A stretch of 6,543 nt of DNA from Robiginitomaculum sp. (GTDB taxonomy: Bacteria > Pseudomonadota > Alphaproteobacteria > Caulobacterales > Maricaulaceae). The notes under the pieces are model-generated. The model had not been told where the DNA came from, made no database searches, and saw nothing but the letters and a program-made list of their open reading frames with translations. The stretch lies in the NCBI GenBank assembly GCA_021647805.1, contig JAKITZ010000138.1:1-6543 (forward strand). Direction: 5' to 3'. Numbering within the stretch: position 1 is the first letter of the stretch; the number at the start of each line of letters is the position of its first letter. Position numbers and translations under genes: made by a program. This document shows positions 1-5,086 of the stretch, piece by piece.

Positions 1-322
1 GCTTTGAACTCATGGCGGCCATTGCAAAACCGGCATTATCCGCAGTAAAGCTAGTGTTCATGTAGGTTTCGTCTTTTGTAAATGTCAGGTTTTCAATTTT
101 CTGCCCATTTGCCATTACATGGATAAACGGAATGCGATCGATACTTGGGGCGTTTCCCTTATCGGGGTAGCCAAGCGAAGTGGTCAGCTCCAGATTAACT
201 TGCTCGCCAACTACAGAATTGAATTTTTCTGGTTGCAAAAACGTTGGGTGCGCCAATGCCGGTGCTGCCAGTAATGTGAAAGAAATGGCGGTGGCGGTTA
301 TAGTTTTCTGCATTAAGTTCAT
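1..322 (-). CDS. Exported DUF4198-like protein, 5' part (cut by left edge)
   Basis: The 107 visible codons are open and run off the left edge, so the C-terminal part is missing. The start ATG (322-320) is preceded by GGAG with a 6-base spacer; a second in-frame ATG three codons later is less well placed. The N-terminus is a classic Sec signal: Lys6, a hydrophobic stretch about residues 8-20, then Pro-Ala-Leu-Ala with predicted cleavage after Ala24. The mature protein starts His-Pro-Thr-Phe-Leu-Gln-Pro, followed by a stretch predicted as beta strand. A short signal, an 'AH..(W/F)L.P' start and a Gly-x-x-Val-x-Leu strand are typical of the DUF4198 family of periplasmic proteins, some of which accompany nickel or cobalt importers. 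The family call is from memory of its pattern, and the specific role is unknown. It lies after gloC on the same strand, 81 bases away, and probably has its own promoter. Confidence 0.6.
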   Translation of the reverse strand, partial: MNLMQKTITATAISFTLLAAPALAHPTFLQPEKFNSVVGEQVNLELTTSLGYPDKGNAPSIDRIPFIHVMANGQKIENLTFTKDETYMNTSFTADNAGFAMAAMSSK

Positions 323-349
323 TTTGTTCTCCGGTGATTCTCAAGATAA

Positions 350-377
350 AATTTATGTTCTAAGACTAGCCTGTTAA
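350..377 (-). promoter_or_regulatory. Putative sigma70 promoter for the DUF4198-like gene
   Basis: On the minus strand there is a -35-like TTAACA (377-372, 5 of 6 matches to TTGACA), a 16-base spacer, and a -10-like TAAATT (355-350, 4 of 6 matches to TATAAT). Initiation would fall near 343, leaving a leader of about 20 bases that contains the GGAG ribosome site at 332-329. The region is AT-rich, so chance matches are likely. No hairpin terminator is visible between gloC and this gene, so read-through from gloC is also possible. Confidence 0.35.
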
Positions 378-403
378 ACTGCAATTGTAAAACAAGGTGA
401 AAA

Positions 404-1078
404 TTATCTATGTTTTAGAACGGCATCAGCGACAAACTGATTGCTGGCGCGTTCTTCACCAAATGTACTCATCGGCCCATGCCCCGGTACAAATCGCATA
501 TCATTGCCCAGCGGCCAGAGTTTTTGGGTAATGCTATCAAGTAATTGTTGGTGATTGCCCTTGGGAAAATCAGTACGCCCGATCGAGCCTTTGAACAACA
601 CATCGCCAACAAATGAGAATGCGCCTTGTTGGTTGTAGATCACTACATGCCCAGGGGTGTGACCCGGGCAATGAACAACGCCGAACTTGTGACCATCAAG
701 CTCTAGCCCATCACCGTCTACTAAGTAGCGGGTAGGGGTGACATTACGGCCACCACTGATCCCGTATTTGGCTCCTTGGGCTTCTATGTCGTCGAGCAGC
801 CATTGATCGTCCTTGTGTGGCCCGATGATCGGGCAGCCGGTTATTTCAGCGATTTCGGCTGCGGCTCCGGCATGATCCAAATGACCGTGGGTCAACCAAA
901 TGGCGACAATTTTGACGTTGTTTTGCTTGGCTGCAATTAGTAATTTTTGCGTCTCACCACCGGGATCAACAAAAACTCCTTCGCCGCTGGTTGGCGACCA
1001 GATCATGGAGGTGTTTTGTTGTAACGGAGTTACCGGAATTATCTGAATTTGTAGGGCAGGTGAGTTGGGAGATGTCAT
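404..1078 (-). CDS. gloC: GloC/YcbL-type metallo-beta-lactamase-fold hydrolase (glyoxalase II-like)
   Basis: This 224-residue protein is a complete metallo-beta-lactamase-fold thioesterase, close in pattern to E. coli YcbL (GloC). That enzyme hydrolyses S-D-lactoylglutathione, the second step of methylglyoxal detoxification, in the cytoplasm. The metal ligands are all visible: His-x-His-x-Asp-His at residues 64-69, His140 in the 'HCPGHTPGH' segment (136-144), Asp159 in 'GDVLFKGSIGR', and His200 in 'PGHGP'. The 'VDPGG' strand near residues 37-41 and 'GRTDFP' (167-172) are also YcbL-like. Its length matches the short GloC type rather than GloB (about 250 residues), which has an extra C-terminal helical domain. 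The N-terminus is about eight residues longer than E. coli YcbL, and the ATG at 1078 lacks a strong Shine-Dalgarno. There is no obvious link to the molybdenum genes upstream, and a separate promoter is likely. The fold is certain; the exact substrate is inferred. Confidence 0.9.
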   Translation of the reverse strand: MTSPNSPALQIQIIPVTPLQQNTSMIWSPTSGEGVFVDPGGETQKLLIAAKQNNVKIVAIWLTHGHLDHAGAAAEIAEITGCPIIGPHKDDQWLLDDIEAQGAKYGISGGRNVTPTRYLVDGDGLELDGHKFGVVHCPGHTPGHVVIYNQQGAFSFVGDVLFKGSIGRTDFPKGNHQQLLDSITQKLWPLGNDMRFVPGHGPMSTFGEERASNQFVADAVLKHR

Positions 1079-1118
1079 GAAAAAACCAAACGGCCATTAT
1101 TTATGAATTACAGCAATG

Positions 1119-1148
1119 ATTATACAAACAACCAGATCAATAGAGCAA
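1119..1148 (-). promoter_or_regulatory. Putative promoter of gloC with consensus TATAAT
   Basis: In the 58-base gap between modC and gloC the minus strand carries a perfect TATAAT (1124-1119). A weak -35, TTGCTC (1148-1143), lies 18 bases upstream inside the last codons of modC. Transcription would start near 1112, giving a leader of about 35 bases before the gloC ATG. The -10 is exact but the -35 matches only at TTG, so the promoter is plausible rather than certain. No terminator hairpin separates modC from gloC; the T-run near 1079-1085 has no stem before it. Confidence 0.4.
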
Positions 1149-2198
1149 TGCTGCGCTGGCTTTAATTCTGGCAAATACTTGGTCGCCTAATTTTAAGTCC
1201 AACTCGTGTATGGATTTTGCTGTTACCCGCGCCATTAACGAAAATGATCCGGTGTCTAATATAACGGTTTTCTGTCCCGGGTGGGTAGTGTGATTATGCA
1301 ACTTGGTAATTGTAACTGGCAAGGTGTTTATGATGCTTGAATTACTTGCTTGCTGGCGACTGATCGAGACATCGGCGGCTCTGATTCGCAATCTGACTTC
1401 GGCTCCATTAACTACTGCATTTGTAGGGATTTGTATGCTATATTTGCCGAAGTCAAGATTACTAAGTGCAAATTCCTTGTCATAGTTATTGACCTTTGCC
1501 TCAAGAACCATGCAGGCATCTTCGCGCTGGTAAAAAGGCAATATCGGGTCAATTAAAGCCTCGTTAAGTCGTCCAGCAGCCAATATTTTCCCGTCTTGAA
1601 GGTATAATACATGGTCTGCCAATCGGCATAAATCGCCAAAGTCATGGACTATCATCAATACCGGTATTTGTAAGTGTACAATCATTGATTTCAAGCGAAT
1701 TGCGATCTTAACCCTTGCTTCTTCATCAAGGGCTGCAAATGGTTCATCAAGCAATAAAATTCGTGGATTTGACAACAGGCTTCTGGCCAATGATACCCGC
1801 GCAATTTCGCCGCCTGACAGCCCGCTTATTGATCGTTGTAGCAAATGTTCAATGCCAAACCCTTGGGTTATTTGATCAAGTTCCACGCCGCCGGTGCGGG
1901 TGCGGTTTTTGGCAAACGCCAAGTTTCCCAATACAGTTAAATGCGAAAACAGTGTGTTGCTTTGGCTCATCAAGCCGATTTGCCGCAAATGTGGCGCCAT
2001 GAATATTTGCTTGTTTTGAAGTATTTGCTTACCAAATTCGACAAGTCCTGTCGCGCGATTAAACCCTGCTAAACAACGTAATAAGCTGGTTTTACCTGCG
2101 CCAGAAGGCCCTGCTAGAACTGTAATGCCGGTTGGGGCAATTTCTTGTTTCACCGACAGTTGAAAGTCACCAACAGAATAATTGAGCCTGATCTTCAT
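1137..2198 (-). CDS. modC: Molybdate ABC transporter ATP-binding protein ModC
   Basis: A 353-residue cytoplasmic ATPase that powers molybdate import with ModB. ABC motifs appear in order: Walker A 'GPSGAGKTS' (30-38), Q-loop Gln79, signature 'LSGGE' (127-131), Walker B 'ILLLDEP' (147-153, catalytic Glu152), D-loop around 157-158 and switch His185 in 'IVHD'. The C-terminal part, from about residue 285, is a TOBE/Mop domain ending 'ARIKASAALL'. This domain is the mark of ModC and related importers and binds molybdate or tungstate oxyanions. The length is typical of the family (about 350). The ATG (2198) overlaps the modB stop in ATGA, and the upstream Shine-Dalgarno is weak, consistent with translational coupling. 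Gene order after modA and modB supports the call over other TOBE-containing ATPases such as CysA or PotA. Confidence 0.95.
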   Translation of the reverse strand: MKIRLNYSVGDFQLSVKQEIAPTGITVLAGPSGAGKTSLLRCLAGFNRATGLVEFGKQILQNKQIFMAPHLRQIGLMSQSNTLFSHLTVLGNLAFAKNRTRTGGVELDQITQGFGIEHLLQRSISGLSGGEIARVSLARSLLSNPRILLLDEPFAALDEEARVKIAIRLKSMIVHLQIPVLMIVHDFGDLCRLADHVLYLQDGKILAAGRLNEALIDPILPFYQREDACMVLEAKVNNYDKEFALSNLDFGKYSIQIPTNAVVNGAEVRLRIRAADVSISRQQASNSSIINTLPVTITKLHNHTTHPGQKTVILDTGSFSLMARVTAKSIHELDLKLGDQVFARIKASAALLY

Positions 2199-2845
2199 GG
2201 CGATTTCCGATCACGAGAAGCCCATGAAACCAGCACCATAGCAATGAAGGAAAACACCACTAACGAGGCCGATAATATATGCGCCTCAGTATAATCAAGA
2301 CGCTCTACTGCATCAAAAATTGCGATGGAAACTACTCTGGTTTTGTCAGGAATATTACCGCCAATCATCAACACTACGCCAAATTCGCCAATGGTATGGG
2401 CGAAACTTAAAATCATACCACTCCAAATGCCGTTGCGTGCCAATGGTAATGCCAGAAGTAAAAATCTCTGTAACGATCCTGCGCCCATGCTAGCGCCGGC
2501 TTCAAACAGGCTGTTCGGTATTGCTTCAAACGCTGTTTGCACAGGCCGGATCATAAATGGCAAGGAAAACAGTACTGATCCAATGACCAATCCGGGAAAG
2601 GAAAATACCAACTCAAGCGGCGCAAATGGCCCATTTGCACCTAATAACAGTAATAAATAAAAGCCGAGAACTGTTGGCGGTAACACCAAGGGAATGGCGA
2701 TCAGGCTCTCTAGTAATGCGCGCTTAAATCCTCGCATTCGACTAAGTCCAAAGGCCAATGGTACTCCGGCAAATAACAGGATCAATGTTGTGACAAAGGC
2801 CAGTTGCAAGCTGGTAATAATCGGAGAAAGAATTTCCATACTCAT
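2195..2845 (-). CDS. modB: Molybdate ABC transporter permease ModB
   Basis: A 216-residue inner-membrane permease with about five hydrophobic segments (roughly residues 12-34, 46-69, 82-100, 138-160 and 190-208). The cytoplasmic EAA coupling loop that contacts ModC is seen as 'EAGASMGAG' followed by 'LPLA' (115-136). The 'TIGEFGVVLMIGGNIPDKTR' segment (151-170) is the usual ModB signature. The open frame extends upstream to 2914, but I chose the ATG at 2845 because it overlaps the modA stop as ATGA, as at the other junctions. It also gives the normal family length and removes a 23-residue extension that is only an out-of-frame read of modA. A second ATG two codons on is also possible. Confidence 0.93.
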   Translation of the reverse strand: MSMEILSPIITSLQLAFVTTLILLFAGVPLAFGLSRMRGFKRALLESLIAIPLVLPPTVLGFYLLLLLGANGPFAPLELVFSFPGLVIGSVLFSLPFMIRPVQTAFEAIPNSLFEAGASMGAGSLQRFLLLALPLARNGIWSGMILSFAHTIGEFGVVLMIGGNIPDKTRVVSIAIFDAVERLDYTEAHILSASLVVFSFIAMVLVSWASRDRKSP

Positions 2846-3528
2846 GGCGGTAAATACCCAAATCCGGCCAGCATGGTAATCGTTTGCAGGGCATTTAATT
2901 GATCCGATAGGCAATCAAGTGTTAGGTTTCGTTTGAGACGTACATTGTGCAGAAAAATTGGCGAGTATGTGTCTTCTGCAATTAGTTCAAATTCCGTATT
3001 CGGTATTTTCGCTGCGATCAATAAAGGTAATGGAACATAGCCAGCATTAGCCGCTTTGGTGTGAACAAACACAAATGCTTGCCCAGCATTGGCAGCAGTT
3101 ATTAGATCAGGCTTGGTTTGACCAATCACCTGCATAGCCGCCCGTCCAAAAGGAGCTGTTTTTGGGTTGGCGATAGCAATAGTTAGCTTCTTTGCAGAAG
3201 CTTTTGGCTGCCAATAAGCCATTGGTGATCTGGCAAATGCAGCGTCCAAGCGGTAGTTGTTTGTTGGTGAGTTCGCTAATGATTTGCTTAAATTTTGATC
3301 CGCAGAAATCAGCAAATCAAACGGTGCGCCTTGACGTATTTGGGTAATAAGAGCGCCAGTAGAGCCAGAGCTTATTTGAATATTTGTGTTGCATTTATCG
3401 TTTAATGCTGGGGCAAGAACTTCAAGTGCCGGACGAAAGCTGCTGGCGGTGGCGATCAGCACAGAATTGTCATCTGCCGAAGTGCAGGCGAGCAATGAAC
3501 CTAACAATAATAACACCGCAAATTTCAT
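2842..3528 (-). CDS. modA: Molybdate-binding protein ModA, with a lipoprotein-type signal
   Basis: A 228-residue extracytoplasmic solute-binding protein that captures molybdate and delivers it to ModBC. Family motifs include 'ATASSFRPALEVL' (26-38), 'SSGSTGALITQIRQGAPFD' (53-71) with the oxyanion-binding serines, 'SAD' (75-77), 'NPKTAPFGRAA' (121-131) and 'GQAFVFVHT' (149-157). The last two resemble the Azotobacter-type ModA group. The N-terminus is short (Lys2, then a hydrophobic run) and ends in Leu-Leu-Ala-Cys with Cys15, a good lipobox. The protein may therefore be lipid-anchored rather than free in the periplasm; Thr16 at +2 is not the Asp inner-membrane retention signal known from E. 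coli. It is slightly shorter than the usual 250 or so residues, and the C-terminal part is less conserved. The start ATG (3528) overlaps the preceding stop as ATGA. Confidence 0.93.
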   Translation of the reverse strand: MKFAVLLLLGSLLACTSADDNSVLIATASSFRPALEVLAPALNDKCNTNIQISSGSTGALITQIRQGAPFDLLISADQNLSKSLANSPTNNYRLDAAFARSPMAYWQPKASAKKLTIAIANPKTAPFGRAAMQVIGQTKPDLITAANAGQAFVFVHTKAANAGYVPLPLLIAAKIPNTEFELIAEDTYSPIFLHNVRLKRNLTLDCLSDQLNALQTITMLAGFGYLPP

Positions 3529-3854
3529 TTGGCTTTACGCGCTTTGTCACGCACATCATGCATATCAATGGCCAGCGAAAACACACCATCATCAAAATAA
3601 CCGCCAATGCCATTGCGTGTGGGTTTTGCCAATTCTTCTTGTACCGCGTCACGAGGAAATACAAAACCAATGGTCGATGAGTTGGCATCAAATTGCATGT
3701 TGGTCATCGGCTCATCAACAAGGCTTATAATCCCATTCAACGCCCCACCGGCTAATGGTATTGTTGAGCTTAATGATCCATTATCAACTAATTGCTGCAT
3801 TTGACTGATAGTCAGTCGTACCGAGACATGACCGGTTGCAAATTTGAGTTTCAT
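3525..3854 (-). CDS. Uncharacterised 109-residue protein in the molybdenum operon
   Basis: I do not recognise a function. The gene is real by context: it fills the space between mobA and modA, overlaps both by 4 bases as ATGA, and its ATG follows a strong GGGAGGA Shine-Dalgarno (spacer about 6 bases). The protein has no signal peptide, membrane segment or cysteine. It looks beta-rich, with 'VSVRLTISQMQQLVDNG' near the N-terminus (10-26), a strand with 'IGFVFPRD' (62-69), a Gly-rich turn 'NGIGGYFDDG' (81-90), 'FSLAIDMHDVRDK' (92-104) and a basic tail. The beginning, with a Val-Arg-x-Arg/Leu-Leu-Thr strand followed by a helix and 'G.l', resembles the small family I remember as DUF7009. This match is from memory and weak. 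Its position suggests a cytoplasmic accessory of cofactor synthesis or molybdenum handling, which is inference only. Confidence 0.75.
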   Translation of the reverse strand: MKLKFATGHVSVRLTISQMQQLVDNGSLSSTIPLAGGALNGIISLVDEPMTNMQFDANSSTIGFVFPRDAVQEELAKPTRNGIGGYFDDGVFSLAIDMHDVRDKARKAK

Positions 3855-4396
3855 AAGCTTCCTCCCATGGCGGTAAATTGTTCTGGTGTATTGCAGTTGT
3901 CAAACAGGGTTTTACTATTTTCAGGTTGCTCTATTTGTGAAAAACCAAGTTTCTGGAACATCCTAAATAAAGAGCGATCACTATCTGTTTTTGTTAAAAC
4001 GTCGAGCAAATACTTGCGCAGTTCAGGTGATATGATCAGATAACACGGCAATGGTTGCGAACAAAAATGACTTCCGGTTTTTGAGTGCGCTTGTTGTACT
4101 AGGACTTGCAATAGGCAAGCCGTTAAATTCGGCATATCTACTGGAATTATCAATAACTTGCTTGAATCTGGCAGTGTGCAAGCGGCTGCATCAATACCTG
4201 ATAATGGCCCGCCTTTGGGATAACGATCCGCCAGACCACCTACGCCGCTTAATAAGACTTCTCCACAACCAACATTTTTGAGTAGGGCGGTGGCTCGATC
4301 AACAAGTCGCTCATTGTCCAGTATCAATTCGGCCTTATCGCGCCCCATGCGTGAGGATTGCCCGCCGGCTAATACTAATCCAATTAAATCAGCCAT
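3851..4396 (-). CDS. mobA: Molybdenum cofactor guanylyltransferase MobA
   Basis: A 181-residue cytoplasmic nucleotidyltransferase that joins GMP from GTP to Mo-molybdopterin, giving the MGD form used by DMSO-reductase-family enzymes. The nucleotide-binding loop 'LAGGQSSRMGRDKA' (9-22) is intact with Arg16 and Lys21. 'GGPLSGI' (62-68) and 'IPVDMP' (84-89, metal-binding Asp87) are the next conserved blocks, and 'FDNCNTPEQF' (165-174) is the C-terminal family signature. The length is close to E. coli MobA (194). CTP-specific MocA shares the loop, but the Phe-x-Asn-x-Asn-Thr-Pro-Glu ending and the operon favour MobA. The ATG at 4396 overlaps the moaE end by 8 bases, with no clear Shine-Dalgarno. 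The last codons (Met-Gly-Gly-Ser-Leu) contain the ribosome site of the next gene. Confidence 0.93.
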   Translation of the reverse strand: MADLIGLVLAGGQSSRMGRDKAELILDNERLVDRATALLKNVGCGEVLLSGVGGLADRYPKGGPLSGIDAAACTLPDSSKLLIIPVDMPNLTACLLQVLVQQAHSKTGSHFCSQPLPCYLIISPELRKYLLDVLTKTDSDRSLFRMFQKLGFSQIEQPENSKTLFDNCNTPEQFTAMGGSL

Positions 4397-4838
4397 GAGA
4401 GCACAAAGCGTGTCCCTTCACCCACTCGCTATCGCCATCAACATAATGTTCTTGTTTCCAAATCGGTGATCTGGTTTTAATCTCTTCAATCAAATACCGA
4501 CAAGCAGCAAATGCTTCACCGCGATGCGGTGAACCAGCGGCCAGAACAATGCTTATACCGCCAACGTCCAATCGTCCTTTGGCGTGCGCCACAAACAGGC
4601 GTAAATCTTCACCCCATTTTTGCTTGGCTTCGGCGCATATTTCAGTAAATCCTTGCTCTGCTAACGGCGCAAATACATCATAAGAAACTCCGCGCACTTT
4701 ACGCCCTTGGTTGAGATTCCGAACAACCCCAATAAATAATGCTCCGGCTCCATTGCCCGTTGCATCTACAAAAGCCAATGCTTCTGCTGCATCTAGGGTT
4801 AAACCACCAATTTCTCGAACCTCTACATGAATGCTCAC
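4389..4838 (-). CDS. moaE: Molybdopterin synthase large (catalytic) subunit MoaE
   Basis: A 149-residue subunit which, with thiocarboxylated MoaD, converts cyclic pyranopterin monophosphate to molybdopterin in the cytoplasm. Conserved blocks are 'GALFIGVVRN' (32-41, Arg40), 'GSPHRGEAFAACRYLIEEIK' (102-121) with His105-Arg106 and Lys121, and 'PIWKQE' (125-130) with Lys128, equivalent to the catalytic lysines of E. coli MoaE. Two family positions deviate: the usual 'HR.G.l' is His85-Ala86-Lys-Gly, and the usual 'Y.aY..MA' is 'YDVFAPLA'. The start codon is GTG at 4838, chosen because a full AGGAGG lies 6 bases upstream and no in-frame ATG is nearby. The gene begins 2 bases after the moaD stop and overlaps mobA by 8 bases. 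Confidence 0.93.
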   Translation of the reverse strand: MSIHVEVREIGGLTLDAAEALAFVDATGNGAGALFIGVVRNLNQGRKVRGVSYDVFAPLAEQGFTEICAEAKQKWGEDLRLFVAHAKGRLDVGGISIVLAAGSPHRGEAFAACRYLIEEIKTRSPIWKQEHYVDGDSEWVKGHALCSHG

Positions 4839-4853
4839 TTCTAACCTCCTGAA
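4839..4853 (-). promoter_or_regulatory. Shine-Dalgarno of moaE inside the last Gly-Gly codons of moaD
   Basis: The moaD end reads GTT TCA GGA GGT TAG. The AGGAGG formed by the last Ser/Gly/Gly codons lies 6 bases before the GTG start of moaE. It is a full consensus ribosome site and decides the otherwise ambiguous GTG start. Confidence 0.8.
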
Positions 4854-5086
4854 ACTGGCGGCAATATCGCCAATATTTGATTATTTTTGCAAAGATCACT
4901 ATCGGCCAGCACCGCTTTTTCATCAGCAAATTTACTAAGCTCTAGTAACTCGGTTAACTCAAACTCTTCGAGTTGTCTTTGCATTGATAAACGTAAATCC
5001 AGCACGTTTGCATCATCGGGCAGTGTTAATTCAAGATAATCGCCAAGCACACGGAATGCCCCAAACATTTGCACCTTGACTAACAT
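4841..5086 (-). CDS. moaD: Molybdopterin synthase small subunit MoaD (sulfur carrier)
   Basis: An 81-residue ubiquitin-like (beta-grasp) protein of normal MoaD length. It ends 'PPVSGG'; the terminal Gly81 is adenylated by MoeB and converted to a thiocarboxylate that donates sulfur at the MoaE active site. The tail 'ILAILPPVSGG' is diagnostic. The N-terminal strand 'VKVQMFGAFRVLGDYLELTL' (3-22) fits the fold. The ATG (5086) shares one base with the moeA stop (TAATG) and follows GGGAG with a 7-base spacer. It lies directly before moaE, its partner. The moeB gene needed to activate it is not in the window. Confidence 0.93.
   Translation of the reverse strand: MLVKVQMFGAFRVLGDYLELTLPDDANVLDLRLSMQRQLEEFELTELLELSKFADEKAVLADSDLCKNNQILAILPPVSGG

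Noticed and set aside
1079..1086. T-run (minus strand) just before gloC as a terminator of the molybdenum operon
   Set aside because: No stem-loop precedes it; only a 4-base GGCC palindrome is nearby, and the run abuts the gloC start codon.
2325..2660. Plus-strand open frame of 111 codons
   Set aside because: It lies wholly antisense to conserved modB membrane segments, has a low-complexity composition and has no family features.
2846..2914. 23-residue N-terminal extension of modB up to the ATG at 2914
   Set aside because: It overlaps conserved modA C-terminal sequence in another frame. The ATG at 2845 gives the normal ModB length and an ATGA junction like its neighbours.
3470..3691. Minus-strand open frame of 73 codons overlapping the small gene
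   Set aside because: It is in another frame across the small gene and the modA start. The 109-codon frame has the strong ribosome site and ATGA junctions; this one has neither.
3386..3730. Plus-strand open frames of 98 to 114 codons across the modA / small gene junction
   Set aside because: They are antisense to two genes supported by motifs or tight operon spacing, and they have no recognisable protein pattern.
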